NCBI GenBank assembly: GCA_963170055.1
Contig: CAUJGJ010000185.1
Span: 2,944,275-3,008,274 of the forward strand
Reading direction: 5' to 3'
From: Halisarca cf. caerulea
Taxonomy: Eukaryota; Porifera; Demospongiae; Chondrillida; Halisarcidae
Length of the DNA stretch: 64,000 nt
Made by a program: the position numbers and the translations under genes. Below the pieces are notes generated by a model. That model did not search any database, had not been told where the DNA came from, and worked only from the letters and a program-made list of their open reading frames with translations. Positions 1 to 13,429 of this stretch are shown here, in pieces. Numbering within the stretch: position 1 is the stretch's first letter; every line of letters starts with the position of its first letter.

Positions 1-3000
1 CTCAAAGAAGCAGCTGTCATGGGACAGTTCAAGCATCAGAATATTGTCAGATTATATGGCATGGTTACTGTTACTCAATCAGTGAGTTACCGCATGGATG
101 AATCAAAGCAGATAATACAGAGCATAGGAGACATGAATATGCGATATCTTTAAAGAGTCTTTAATAATTTTCATTGTGATATATAATAGCTATTAAACGC
201 AGGATCAAAAGGGTCATACTCTAATAGCTGTTTTATAAACTGTTACAGTCACTGTACTGTACGCCTTTAGCAATGAATCCATATAATATATACATCAATA
301 TGTCATGACATTGAAGTTGTTAGCAGAAGAGAATAATATTTATTTCCTATTTAGATGGTCAAGATCTGTCACAACATTTGCACTGACTACTATATCTAAT
401 GCTGCTTATATGTTTCCCTTAATTATCAAACTTATCAAACATAATCTCAGCATATATACATAATTCCCAAATAAATACTATAACAACAACTAAATTTCCT
501 GCTAGAACATGATGGTCATGGAATACCTTGCTTCTGGAAACATGAGGGATCACTTACTTAGACTCAAGGCAGAGTAAGTAATCTTTATCAGTGTAAATAC
601 TTAGAGATAGTCACTGGTTGTGAGTCAAAACAATAACAGTTTCATTCTGATTGGCAAATGTTCATTAATGTATAAAAAGTATATAGTAATGTAAATTTCT
701 GTATGCCAATATTACGCATAGTGGCAACAAGCAACTGCTGGGACAAACTTTGCTTACATTCAGTAGACAGATTGCCTGTGGAATGAGGTATTTGTCTAAT
801 AAAGGATATGTGCACAGAGACCTTGCTGCTAGAAATATTCTACTTGACAATATGTACAATTGCAAGGTCAGTGAATACACTTGCATACATAACATGATTC
901 ATTGCAAATATCAAAATGTACCCCATTGTCTAATGTAGATTTCAGACTTCGGAATGTCACGAGTTATAAACAATTCAGAAGTTTACTACTTCACTTCTGG
1001 AGGAAATATTCCTATTAAATGGACTGCCCCAGAGGTACTAACTTAATTCTCATCATACATTTCCACTTGTATATTCGCATGTATGTTTTGCTGTGTGTAG
1101 CAAGCTCTGTACAATAGGATGCAGGCAACTCAAGGTATATTTTGTGATTGAAGGGCAATGAAATAAATAACCTTTAATTGGCTGCTTAGCCCTAGCCGAC
1201 TACTATTTCCCCTGAGACCTTTGTTTATGAATATACAATAATGACACAAATTTTATAGTACCGGGTGGAAAAGTGCATGGTCTGGGTTTGTGAGACTGCA
1301 ATGAAATGTGGAATTACTACTGCATGTACTAAAGCATAAAATTTAATACACATTAAGCTTGCATAATATAAAAGTTCACCAAGTCAACATATCCATTATC
1401 TAAGGTAGCGGATGTGTTGACTATGGTGGACATGTGCAAGATTGAAGAGGAAAATTAAAGGAGTTTCAAAATATACAGGAACAACATGAAAGAAATATTT
1501 TTGACTTTTAAAATTAAACCTATGCAATTTGCAGAGTAACTTATAAAAAAAACAATTATTATGATCATTTATAATATGTGTTGTGTACCGAGCTAGAAAA
1601 TCACCGTCAGAAGTTCACATTGTCTTGCCTAAATGCCCCACAAAAATTATCACAATATAGATTTGTTCCTATTACATTTCAATCCTCCGACTGCTGGCCA
1701 TATACATGCTCTAATATTCCATCTAGTCAGTGAGGATAATATATTTAATTATTTTATTGTAGCTATGAATACTGATACTTGTAAATTATAGCATTGTATG
1801 CCTTTACCGTAAGAATAACAGTGGTCACTTATATTCAGCTAGGTACAATGTGCTAAACACAGTTGAAATATTATAAAAAACGTACGCAGGAGCATAGCTG
1901 CGTGGGAGGGGGACTTTACTCCCTATAAAGCCTGAAGATCTAGAGTTTCCAGTGGGTTTGCAATGAATTGAATTTCCTTGAGCTATACTCAGAGAGCACT
2001 TTGAAATTTCCTGCAACTATACATGCATTGTCAATGTTCTGTAGCTCATTGTACCATTAGTGTATAATATGATGGCAGCCAATTCATGTATATTATATGG
2101 TGTGGAAGCCTGCAACTTATATAGTGGACGGGGCAACAAGTTAATAATTATTGCTTATTGTCACATTAATTTTCTTCCCCCCTTTGCCCCCTCCTTTCAT
2201 ATTATATGCTAGCTATACCACTGTTAATGATATATACCCTCATATTGTTTCAGGCAATACTGGAGAGAAAATACAGCACAAGCAGTGATGTATGGAGCTA
2301 TGGAATGGTGCTGTATGAAATATGGTCACTTGGAGAAAAGCCCTTTCGGAATAAACAGCCCATTGAAGTTTGTACATGTATATCATACAATCCATGTAAA
2401 TACATAGCTTTAACTGCCTTGCATGAAAACACAGTCTATAAGACACTTATAAAGTGTGCCAGTATATATTATTGTAGAGAGCAAGTAATCAAAAATACAA
2501 TATTATTATTAAATAATACTCTTTCTTATCGTGATAAGAGTACTAGTACTTTATTCCTGCAGTTAATCAGCACTTTCCAGGCCAGGGCAGACTATATACA
2601 TTCTCCTCCAACTGGATGTCCAAGGGGAATTTACAAACTAATGATTCTGTGCTGGTGAGTACACTATATAAGTAGAACATATGTCAAAACAAAGTTATAA
2701 GATAGGGATAGAAATGCATGCAGTACACATGGGGAGACGTTGTACTGACTATAGCATAAAATCCTATCAATTTCAATATGACAGCATTGGTACTTGAACA
2801 CATGTACAGCCATAATAATTATTGGAGTAATAGCAACATTAATACAATAATACTAGCGATGTACATATTAATTATAGTATCCCAATAATTGATGTATATA
2901 ACTACAAAAATGAGCTGAAAGACAATATAAGGAGAGATGCCCATATAAGTAAATGGACAGCAAACTGTGTAGACACAACAGTTTTACTACTGTTGACATC

Positions 3001-3965
3001 ATTATCTAAAGAAAAACAAAACGTAAGTGTATTCACCAAATAAACTCTTAGACTAGTAATCATAATTTACACTTATATTAAACTCGACTGAACAATAGCA
3101 AGGAAAATTAATGCATAAATTTTATTTTGCACAGCAAGTTCTTTCATATGTGCCTACATTCAAAAGCTTCATTTCTTTGTATACTATATATTTATTTAAT
3201 AATATTAAAATAGCATGTGTAAAAAATAATGTAATTCTTGTGATCTACTATATATATTTCCAGGAACTTTGAGCACCATGGTCGCCCATCATTCGATGCC
3301 ATCTATGCACTACTACAAGGAAACGATAATGACTTGGTGGAAGTGTCTCAAGAAGAGGCAGCCAAGACAGCAAATCCCAATTCTGTCAAGCAGCTTGGTG
3401 GGGATCCAGAAGTTGCTCGAGATTTATACAGAGACCTGCAGACTTATTATTCTGCAGTCAACATCCATTCAGACCCATCTACAGAAGAGGAAGAACCTGT
3501 GTAAGGGTAGCAGCCACTAACATATGTATCACCTGTTGGGAACACATCATATGATCAGACACAGATTTTGATTGTTTCTCTACAGAAATATTGAACATCA
3601 CGATCAGCCTACATTGGATGTCAATTCTTCAATGCCACAAGAGGAAAAACGAATGGAGGACTACAAAGAAGTCAAAGAAGTAGACAACATCCATTCAGAC
3701 CCATCTACAGAAGAAGAACCTGTGTAAGGATAGCAGCCACTAACATATGCATCACCTGTTGGGAACACATCATATGATCAGACACAGATTTTGATTGTTT
3801 CTCTACAGAAATATTGAACATCACGATCAGCCTACATTGGATGTCAATTCTTCAATGCCACAAGAGGAAAAACTATTAGAGGACTGCAAAGAAGTCAAAG
3901 AAGTGGCCGACAAGCCAGCAGTTTTGACACCATTACAAAATCTGGACATCAGCATGCGAACCTAG
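1..3965 (+). CDS. Receptor-type tyrosine kinase, 3' part (RTK-1), truncated by window start
   Basis: Nine exons can be joined: 1-81, 506-573, 722-866, 939-1034, 2254-2367, 2563-2654, 3264-3500, 3586-3723 and 3809-3965 (stop TAG). All borders are GT/AG and the phases agree. The frame enters the kinase domain just before helix C ([11 protein letters not shown]; the Glu would pair with the upstream, missing Lys). It continues with the hinge (VMEYLASG), catalytic loop [15 protein letters not shown], the WTAPE end of the activation segment, [17 protein letters not shown], and the terminal [14 protein letters not shown] and GRPSFD motifs. HRDLAARN and WTAPE are typical of active receptor tyrosine kinases rather than Src (HRDLRAAN). 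After the kinase comes an acidic tail containing a duplicated exon. The P-loop, VAxK lysine, transmembrane and outer parts lie outside the window. The downstream paralogue at 5591-13429 shows what they probably look like. The donor after 2367 (gtttgt) is weak and was set by comparison with the paralogue. Confidence 0.85.
3459..3912 (+). repeat. Tandem duplication (~226 bp) of a tail exon plus its intron in RTK-1
   Basis: The segment beginning near 3460 (caacatccattcagacccat), running through donor, short intron, acceptor and the following exon, is repeated from about 3686 with very few changes. Exons 3586-3723 and 3809-3965 are therefore near-identical for their first ~80 bases, and the two introns are almost the same. 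The copies differ at the tyrosine motif: EDYKEV in the first, EDCKEV in the second. Confidence 0.9.
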
Positions 3966-5590
3966 AAATGATTTGGATCAAGAATTATAGGATTAATTGC
4001 TCCAGTGAAGGCATTAAATGGCACAGCCATCATTTACATCTAAAGCACTATATACCTACAAAGAAACAATGCATGCAACTCCAGTTACAAACACATACAC
4101 ACTAGTTCCGTGCAATTACCTAATGCTAACTTGTATCCTCAGGCAGGATTGCAATATATCCAATGCAGGATTTATGCAGTTGCTATATCATGACTTGTTA
4201 CCTTGTTCATTAAATCACTGTAGTAGAGTAGACCATTAAAATCACTCTTATGCTATATACCATCCCAGCATGCACATTATACTAGGATTACAGAAGTGTA
4301 CATAATATATTGCAGCACCCAAGTATAATGTTAGACTACATATTAATCTATAACCATTGCAAGTGAAGAGCCTGATTTTGTGCAATAGGTTGATTGCATG
4401 TGCAACATAATATTATGCAACACAAGGTATACATACTAGCAACTGAACAATATGAACATATCAGTTCAAATATCATCTGCTACATTCCATCCTGCACGGT
4501 ATAAAATACTATCAAAACAATGATCATGTTAATACTGAGTGCACTGTTGAGACTACAGACAAGCATTCAGATAATTTTTGAAGAACTAAGAAAATGTACA
4601 ATTCAAACACATCATTCCAAGTGAGATTATGATATGCATGAAGTACACTACTTGACGTCTTCTCAGGCTCATACAGTTTTCCTATAATATCATTAGAGAA
4701 TGCCACAGTATCACAATATCATGGTTCACTGGAAAATGGATCTGAATTATGTGTGATAAGTATATCTCAGTGTATGTGCTTACTGCCCAATGCCAGGGCT
4801 GGAAGATACATTGTCCAAGAGACATGCACAATTATCGCAATGGTTTATATCTCGATCACTATTAATCAATATGCAGGCAGCGATATGAGGACACCTGAGA
4901 AGCACTGCTTAGTCTGTACTAGAGGTATATGTACTATAAAAGCAAGTCTTCTGGCATGTCTTCATGAAATCCTTAACAACACATAATACGTATACTTACA
5001 GTATAAAATATTATTACACTATCAGGATATCTTGCAATGAGGGCCTTACGTACATACAGGCTGAAGTACGTACACACACAGCCAAAAGTAAAACATGCCT
5101 GTAAAGCAATGCATATATACTTGTGCATGAATAGTGAACATGGTGAACAAAAGTGCATTCAACTCAACGGATAGTACCATATATAAATGTCACATGCACA
5201 TGCCACAACATGCAAATTTTGATGGATACGTTTAGAAAGTTAATTTGTATTAGTCATTGGAGCACAAGATAACTTTGTTTACATTGTCAAACATAACACA
5301 CTATTCTAGCATCATGAAACATGAGTAGACACAAAAGTAATACACAACTTGTAACGATAACATAAACTGCTTACAATTAAGACAGGATTAGTCAATCGCT
5401 TGGCCAACAAGGCTTCGAATTTCTTTTACCACAAGAAATGTGATTATTTTTCATGTGACTACAAACTGTTTTGAGAAAAGCATGTATTTCCTAATCATGA
5501 TCACATAACCATTGTAACAACACATAATAACACACTGAGAGCTTGTGGATGGGAAATGAACAGCATTACGCCTGGATGAAGAAAATTGCT
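3966..5590. other. Intergenic stretch between the two RTK genes
   Basis: AT-rich DNA with only short chance reading frames of 60-80 codons on both strands and no recognisable domains. It must hold the 3' end of RTK-1 and the promoter of RTK-2, but no clear TATA box or terminator could be picked out. Confidence 0.5.
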
Positions 5591-8500
5591 ATGGTCAGAG
5601 TTTTTCTGCTTATCTACTCAACAAGTTTTACCGTAAGCTATTACTTAGAAGTGAACACAGAGTGTGTGGGGGGAAACACAGTTTGTGTGTACTAATACTG
5701 ATTCTTCACAACTAATACTTCTTGTACACGAAGTACTGATTTCAATGGTCAGGCTGGCTTACAGATATTGTATGATCTTACCCATGCAGGTGTTTCTACA
5801 GTTGATAACTGTGGACCTTTATGCCAGGCTGGCAACAGGCTCCATACAGACTGAGGTGACCTTAAAACATGGTGAAAATAGTACGGCCATTCATATATTT
5901 CAACAATTTGAATCAAAAGTAAGCTGTCTAGCTGGGTTAACCGCTATATTGTGTGGAGGCACTAGTAAGGTATCTTTTCTAATTTAGAAGTAATAAGAAA
6001 CTCATTCAGAAACAAATACTAACAAGACATAAAATGATATCATAAATTACAGGTATTAAAATTATGCCACAATTTGTGAGGATCTTGAAAACGACCATCA
6101 TTATTATATTGAATGATACATAGTCACTTGTAGCCCAATGTTTACTTCTCAAAACACTTCGGTTGAAGTTATGTGGATATTGCATGATCTGAGTAGCACT
6201 GCAAGAAAAGCTGGAGAGGCTAGCTGTTATAATTCTATTATCAATGACATGATCAGCATAAATTTATAACCCCACAGCCAAACTGTGATGGAGACAAATC
6301 TATGATGGTCTGTAATTGCCAACAACTTTTATTTGTTATGCCAGGTCTACAAATCCTTCGAATCGGGGTTCAGTACTTTGGCACATACAAGGTCACTGCT
6401 AAGGCAAACTCAGTTCTTGGACACAATCATGTGTCCTACAATACTCCCACTACCATGACTCATACAGTGGGGTCTATGATAATAAGAGTCTCACCGCCTG
6501 GGTGTGAGTTCTGACAGTAGTAGATGAACCCACCTCACCTGTCATGATTCATAATTTTCTTTCTGTAAATACACACCATCGCATCCAATAGTAACATTAA
6601 TACTCACTTGTAGCATGTCAACTAATGCACTGACTATATATTGACAGTAATGCACAGGTTATACTGTAGCACTAGTTAATACTACCTACACATGTACAAC
6701 ATTACAAGTAGATTGTTCATTGGCTACAGCACAAAAGCCTTTAAAATATATTTTTTTATTCCCTTTACAGCACAAATTCACGGATAATACATCTTGTATT
6801 CTTATGAAGCAATGTGTGATTAGAAGCTTAATTTCTCATAACACAGCATGCAGAAAGCACCACAAAACTACATTAAAGAAAAATGGAACATTATGCCCTA
6901 ACTTTGCATTTCATTTAATCAAAAAAATTAGCAAATGGCTCCACAATGTAAGTAGCAGCTGTTCTGACGGTGTGGAATTCAAGTTGCATTGTAATCATGA
7001 TGATACAGGTGAGGTGCTTGACATATGGCTTGGTCTCTCACTCACTATATTACAATCATCCAATGATCACCCATGAATTGCCAGATACATACAAATGTAC
7101 AGATCCAGGCTGAATATAGGTTCTACATCAAACTACCTATTCTGTGGTTCAAAAGATTCAACTCCTCATAGATGTTAAGGCTGCACTACGCATGCGGTTT
7201 GTTGCAGGGTATAGCCCAAGACCCACCTAGCCAATGTATACACACCTAACCCTGCATGAGACAGTCTACCGAGTCCCAAGAATGATTAACCTATGCCTAA
7301 TTAGTATCTAGACCTTACAAAGATTATCCCTACCTTCTTTCACCATTTCTGGGAATTAGCATGCATCGATCCCTACAGCCTTTTTCAATACATGAGTTAA
7401 AAAATAGGATAATGATTTTAATAGAGAACGTGATCATGGTGCTTTTGACATATAAGAATGTTTTAGGGTTTTTAGGTAGGTCTGAAGGGAGCAGGCTCAA
7501 TTAAACCTCTTTAAATCTCTCCCTTTGGAAAGGGACAGAGGGCGTTTTCCACTCAGAATTCTTCATGCCTTGCAGAATAGCAAAGTTGGCAGATATACTG
7601 CATATCACTTGTCTAAATGCTACATACAAGGCCAAAATTATACAATAATAAATATATTATTATCACACAGCAGGTTTTAACATAATTAGCATCATGTTCC
7701 ATCCAATTACATAAAACTGACAAGTGAGGAAGACAATACGTATTTCATAGCAACACTGATTTAATGCAATGCCATTCAATTTCTGTAGACGTTCCGAACA
7801 CAATGCCAACCAATGATGACTACTACCCAGTGCTACTCAAGTCTGCACTCATTCCAGCACTTGTGTTCTTAACCTGTTTATTTATAATAACGACAATATC
7901 ACTGATAATAGTTATCCACCTAAAGGGAAGGTCCAAAGTAAGCATAAAAAGTATGTGCCGTAAGTGATCATTCCCAAAATAACTCACTACGTTTGTGCAT
8001 ACGTATGAATGTACGTATTTCATCTCACTTGAAGCTACACAGCAACACTCTGATGTCCAAGAAATGAGTAAAGAGAATCACCCATATGAGGATCCTGACA
8101 CACTGTTCCCGTCGACACTGAGAATGCAACCAGACAACTACTCCATCATACCTTCCTGGGTTAGCAAGTTTGAGTTTCTTTGTAATATCTACACTAAAAG
8201 GAGGTGCTATTTACCATGTTTGTAAAACCTAGTGTTCATACATCCACATGTCAAGCAAGTTACAAGATGATTCTTCCAAAAGATCAGTATCAAACTATTA
8301 ATGATCTAGTAACTGGGCTCCTACAGAACTCTACTTCTGCATAAAACTCAGCATGCAGCTAAGTCAATTTAACACTTAAATGTAAGTAACATACTTGACA
8401 AAAAGACAAAACACTCAGTACTATCAATTACCACTTGGAAATTGTCTTTACACATAAACACACATACATATCACATTATTAATCACCACTTTGTATACAG

Positions 8501-11500
8501 AAATTATGTAGTACCAGTAAATTCATATTTACTTCAGCAACTATGTATATATATCATGCCATGATTCCATAATTTTAAGTTCCTTTTTCTACTTTTATAC
8601 ATGCAAAATTGTAGGAATCAAGACAAAACAGCTGCACCACGGTAAGCCTTAGTTATACCACTGGGCGTCTTGCATAGGAAGTATAATTAATGCACATACA
8701 GACTGAGACCCAGAGGTGAGGTCAGTAAATGTGTTACCCCCAATCAAGCCAAGGAAGTACGTAATCAAATTATGTTAAGGTACATCCACGCATGATTTTA
8801 TGTTTGACAAACCTCAAAGACATGAAAAACTGTATGTGTAAGTAAACAAAGCTCCCAATTCTATACCATCACCATGTACGTAGCTAGATGAAAAAAGCAA
8901 TACTGCAGTCTCAGGAATTATGAGAGGATGCTGCTGTGTATCCATTGTGTTGTTACAGTTCCCTACATGAAACAAATGCACATGTTAGCAACCCCTGAGT
9001 CATACATATGGTTACAATCAATCATCCGTAAAGTAGGAACAGGGGGGCGGGGGAGAGGGGGACAGTGACTCCTCCAATATATATCAGCAGAAGGCACCTG
9101 AACCCCCCCCCCCCCCCCCAAATAAATCAGTAGATCCCTGATTTAGGTATAAATTTTGGATCAAGGGGCCTGGTCAATCAAAAGGATATGAGAGAAGGAG
9201 AGGAACATATTTTGGCACATCTAACATTAAAGTGAATGTGTCAACAGTACAATGTCATAGATTTATTATGTTCACATTATAATGATATATATATCATCAA
9301 GTGACAAAATTAATAAATAAATGTACTCATATACGTAATTTGCCCCTCCCCCCCACCCCCACCCCCAAATTCACTGATCATGTGTGCTTGCTAGCAGTTT
9401 AAGTATAAACCAGAAATCCATCCATACCGCGTCATCGTTTCTTTGTAACAAAGTATCGATTCCTTATGTACTGATAACTATACAGTAGAAGACCTTACCA
9501 TGCTGATCATAGTATATTGAATGGATCGAGGATACGTAAATGGTCAACAAACCCAACGCTAGACTGAAAGCAAAAGCAGTTGTATCACATGAACTTTCAG
9601 GTTACCATGAAGAAGTGGCAATAATGTAGTGCCATGTGCTTATCAATGCTGTACGCGCTCTATAATTTTCGCGGGCCTCAACTTTCGCGGTTTTTGCAGA
9701 TTGGATGTCATCCGCAAAAAGTTAAATCAATGAAAAGTTTAAAATCTTGCAAGCTTGTGCAATGATACAAAATGGCCGTTGCAGTATTTTAAAATGGCCG
9801 CTGGTCGCTGAACAGCGGGAGGCGCTGTTGACACCTTGTTCTATTGTTATTAGATCCATGATGATATACCTATGTAGTTGTGAAAGAAGGTATCGGCTTG
9901 TCTGCTGCCATTATTTTGTCTTCGTTTGCGTTTGCATGTGCCAGTAGCTACCTGACGGTGATAAAGAATGTCGATTCTTTAGTTTTTGGTTCGTAAGCGT
10001 CTGGACCTTCCAGATTAGGAGCAAGTTGTCCCATCAAGTATGGCAGATGCTGTTAGAAAATAAATATACAACACTTCAGAGGAAGAAACCGCTCACGTCT
10101 CTGTGCCATTGTCCGGCCTGTTTGGCTTGGCAATCTTTAGAACTTTTGAGTACAAATTGTGATCTATGGTCAGCTCAGGTCTATCACCAGTTAACTTAGA
10201 CCATACATACTCAATCTATGCCTGGACAAAGAAAACAGAGACACTGGATGGGGACCCGCAACAATAAAAACACAAAAATCACAAATATGCGACATCCACG
10301 AAAGTTTAAGCCCACAAAAATTAGAGCGTGTACGGTAAACACATTAAACTGGACACAGTTGGCACAGAGTAAGCATACATGAAGGTCCATCGTTGTTTGA
10401 TTAGACTGCTTAATATCTGCATTGACAATTACAGGGTGGTAAAGTTTGTGCCCATATATGACAATTATTTGCAGATTAATTATCCTCCAAGGAGCAGTTC
10501 AGTGGCATGTGCAGACCAGAAACCTTTTCGTCAAGTAGATTATCACGTCTCCAAGCATATCTATGAAATAGAGGGCAGTGACACTAGAGACTACTGGGAA
10601 CCAGCCAAGGAGATGAAACAAATCTTTGATCAGATGAACAGTGCAAATCTTCTAGAGATACCCAGGAAATTCATACAGTAAGTAGACTTATTTACAATGA
10701 CCATTAAAGGTCCAAATACTATAACACCATAGTGGCCTCTGTAGACAGGTGCATGGTACTTCTTAATAAGTACTGTACATTAGTTTCACTACATGAGGTG
10801 GTATATGAGCCAGCCTATGCATGGTGATCACTATAGTCAGGTGACCCAGTACACAGGTAAGACAGGTTTTATTGTATACCAGAGATGCTAACCAAAGATG
10901 TTCACTATACCTGTCTACTGTATTTATAGCTTATCTGCAAGAATTGGTGAGGGTAGATTTGGTGAAGTGTGGAAGGCTACCTTGATGGCTCCTAAAGGAC
11001 CAATGGAAGTAGCACTGAAAGTCCTTAAAACTGATGAATCAGACCGAGAATCTCAACAAGTGAAATTGCTTATAGAAGCAGCCATCATGGGACAATTCAA
11101 ACATCCTAACATTGTCAGATTATACGGCATGGTTACTGTCACCCAACCAGTGAGTTAAAATCCATTTAAGACATTCACTAGTGCCATCAATGACGCTACA
11201 ATTACAAAAAGGGAGTACAATTACTATGCATATATGCTGTACCTAGACAAAAGTAGTGTATAATTCTAACTCCACAAAGTATTCCACACGCCTTTATGCA
11301 ATATACGTACAATGTTTTGTGGACAGTTTCAATAATCCTAGAAGACACATACACAGGTGTATATTTTTCCATCTAACTATGATGTAGTTACAACGTCTTC
11401 CTCCAATCTTCAGAATATGCTCATTATGGAATATTTAGGACGGGGAAACTTGAGAAAATACCTATTACAACTAACAACGGAGTGAGTTTGCTAAGTAAGG

Positions 11501-13429
11501 CACATAACCAACTACTATTCAATGATTCACTAAAAAATCAAGTATAGTATACTATTAGTACTTAAATTTATATCCAAAGAATACAAAATATGTATGTATA
11601 TATAGTGTTATTTTAAATGTATTACATAGTTCTAACAGGCAAGCACTGATGAAGATACTGCTCGATTTCAGTGAGCAAATTGCAGAAGGAATGAGCTATC
11701 TGTCAAAGAAAAGATTCATTCATCGCGATCTAGCAGCTAGAAATGTTCTGTTGGACTGCTGTTACAACTGCAAGGTACACAGTCTTCTAGTGTATATACA
11801 CTCCATGTACACTCAGTGTATTGTGTAGAAGGATCATCATACAATCAAGGTCAACATGTATCACATACAATTCTGCAGATTTCGGATTTTGGGATGTCCA
11901 AAAATCTTGATTCGGATTCACAAGATTACTATTTCACATCTGGAGGAGACATACCCCTAAAGTGGACCGCACCAGAGGTAACATTGTATGAGTTTATATA
12001 ATATACACATCAGTGAATTTGATTACTGTAAAGTGTCCACACAATATACACAATGTGCACTTTCCTACAATGCATATTATACAGGCTCTTCTAGAAGGAA
12101 AGTACAGTACAGGCAGTGATGTGTGGAGCTATGGAATGCTGCTCTATGAAATATGGTCACTTGGAGGGAAACCTTATCCAAACAAAGGGCCTACAGATGT
12201 ACGTACATGTCTGTACTGTGTACTACACAACGAATAGACATACACAAAATCTTGCAGTACATAAGTGCATATACTATGCTACATTTTCACCAATACGTAT
12301 TAAACATCATTTCATGTCTACACAATCCCCTATTGTGTACATTACTGTGCATGCAAAGATTGCCATCACAGTATGATGAAAGCCCCTAACAACATGCATG
12401 CCTTTGCATGTCAATCCATTGCAAAACACGTACACATGGTGTAAATACGTACATACATCGCACATAATAGCAGGGATTTAGTTCACAGTGTTGCAGAAGG
12501 AGCACTTGCCACAGCTTGCTTAAGACTTTTCCCGCCTTGGATTAATGTTACCACATAATTATTGCATCATGGTGTGACAAAATACTGAAAATAAATAATC
12601 GAGTAGTGATGCAATAAGTATTATTTATATCCTGTCCAGGTATGCCGCAGCAGAAATACAGTGCAGATTGACTGAGGATGAAGCCCGATGTCATCAACAC
12701 TGTATTTTCTGCTGCAGCACACCTAGACAGGATATAACTAATTTGTATCCTGGTAACCATTGGTGTGTACAGCAGCAGCCTCATCTAGTGTTGATCAATT
12801 CTAGCCACCTATACTACCAATTAACCTCAATAATAGGAAGTGTGCTCACATCATGACCTGTGCTACATCACAAGTGACAGCACATTTTTCCTTCAAGTCA
12901 CCCATAATTCACCTTGCACAAGGATACAATAGTGAGAAAAATCCAAAAATTACCACCTTCTCTGCCAAATGTCAAAAAATTTCCATTGTAAATTTGTTAT
13001 GTCCTCACATTTTTTAGCTGAAACTCTGCATGCACATTCATATATACATACATGGTGCTGGCCAAATATAGGACTAATTATAAGTTATAACACAATGTTC
13101 ACAAGCTCACATTTTCCATTACTTGAATTAGATAATCAATGCATTCTACAAAAGGGAAGACTACCTGCAGCCTCCTCCCACAGAGTGTCCAACGCAAATT
13201 TACAAAATCATGCTTCTATGCTGGTAGGTGTGCTCAAAGTGAATTTAAATAATCCATTATTGAACTGTGATATTATGTGCATGATACTGACACCCATTCA
13301 TACAGGAACTATGACCACCACAGCCGTCCTTCATTTGATGATATAATTTCCTTGCTACAAGAAAGTGAAACAAATCTCCAGGTTTACACAGTTACGACAG
13401 AGCTTGGTGGGAATCAGGAATTATCTTAA
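5591..13429 (+). CDS. Receptor tyrosine kinase (RTK-2), complete gene
   Basis: Proposed exons: 5591-5632 (signal peptide [14 protein letters not shown]), 5790-~5969, 6278-~6503, 6771-7008 (Cys-rich ectodomain), 7789-7937 (transmembrane helix then HLKGRSK), 8043-8159, 8615-8641, 8702-8715, 10435-10677 (juxtamembrane), 10930-11149, 11414-11481, 11639-11774, 11879-11977, 12085-12198, 13132-13223 and 13306-13429 (stop TAA). The kinase domain is complete: P-loop [16 protein letters not shown] (Lys), helix-C Glu in [47 protein letters not shown] and SRPSFDD. Kinase exons of 68, 114 and 92 bases match RTK-1 exactly, and two others differ by whole codons, so the genes are tandem duplicates. The tail after the kinase is very short (about 30 residues), unlike RTK-1. 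The juxtamembrane part has several tyrosines ([21 protein letters not shown]) that could be docking sites. The ectodomain is small; the exact 3' border of the exon near 6503 is unsettled because its phase does not fit the next exon. Confidence 0.82.
7789..7937 (+). CDS. Transmembrane exon of RTK-2
   Basis: Acceptor ttctgtag before 7789 and donor gtaagc after 7937. A short acidic stalk (PTNDDYYP) is followed by about 25 hydrophobic residues ([19 protein letters not shown] and on) and a basic stop-transfer segment (HLKGRSK). This fixes the topology: exons upstream are outside the cell, and exons downstream are juxtamembrane and kinase. Confidence 0.85.
8615..8715 (+). CDS. Two proposed micro-exons (27 and 14 bases) of RTK-2
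   Basis: Candidate exons 8615-8641 and 8702-8715 each have an AG acceptor and a good donor (gtaagc, gtgagg). Their lengths bring the frame from phase 0 after 8159 to phase 2, which is exactly what the next exon at 10435 needs. They would add about 14 residues to the juxtamembrane region. Support is splice-site and phase logic only. Confidence 0.5.
9651..10336. mobile_element. Non-autonomous inverted-repeat element in RTK-2 intron (family A, 'cgcgaaaatt' type)
   Basis: The left end (gtacgcgctctataattttcgcggg...) and the right end (...cccacaaaaattagagcgtgtac) are inverted copies over about 40 bases. No transposase frame is evident inside. A shorter copy with the same termini is at 20071-20280. 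Confidence 0.75.
10435..11149 (+). CDS. Juxtamembrane and kinase N-lobe exons of RTK-2
   Basis: Exon 10435-10677 encodes the juxtamembrane segment ([18 protein letters not shown] onward, with the later tyrosines HIYEIEG and DYWEPAKE). Exon 10930-11149 encodes the start of the kinase: [21 protein letters not shown] and the helix-C Glu. Phase 2 joins them (ca|c, His). RTK-1 has the matching end of the second exon at 1-81. Confidence 0.88.
10700..10880. mobile_element. MITE-like repeat (family 'gtagacaggtgcatgg')
   Basis: The stretch with gtagacaggtgcatggt, gagccagcctatg and gacaggttttattgtata matches 58417-58582 in order and spacing, so it is a dispersed element. It lies in the intron just before the P-loop exon of RTK-2. 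Confidence 0.6.

Noticed and set aside
5919..5987. Read-through end of the second RTK-2 exon to a stop at 5987
   Set aside because: Several in-phase donors exist (after 5918 or 5969); a stop here would end the receptor before its membrane span, so an intron is more likely.
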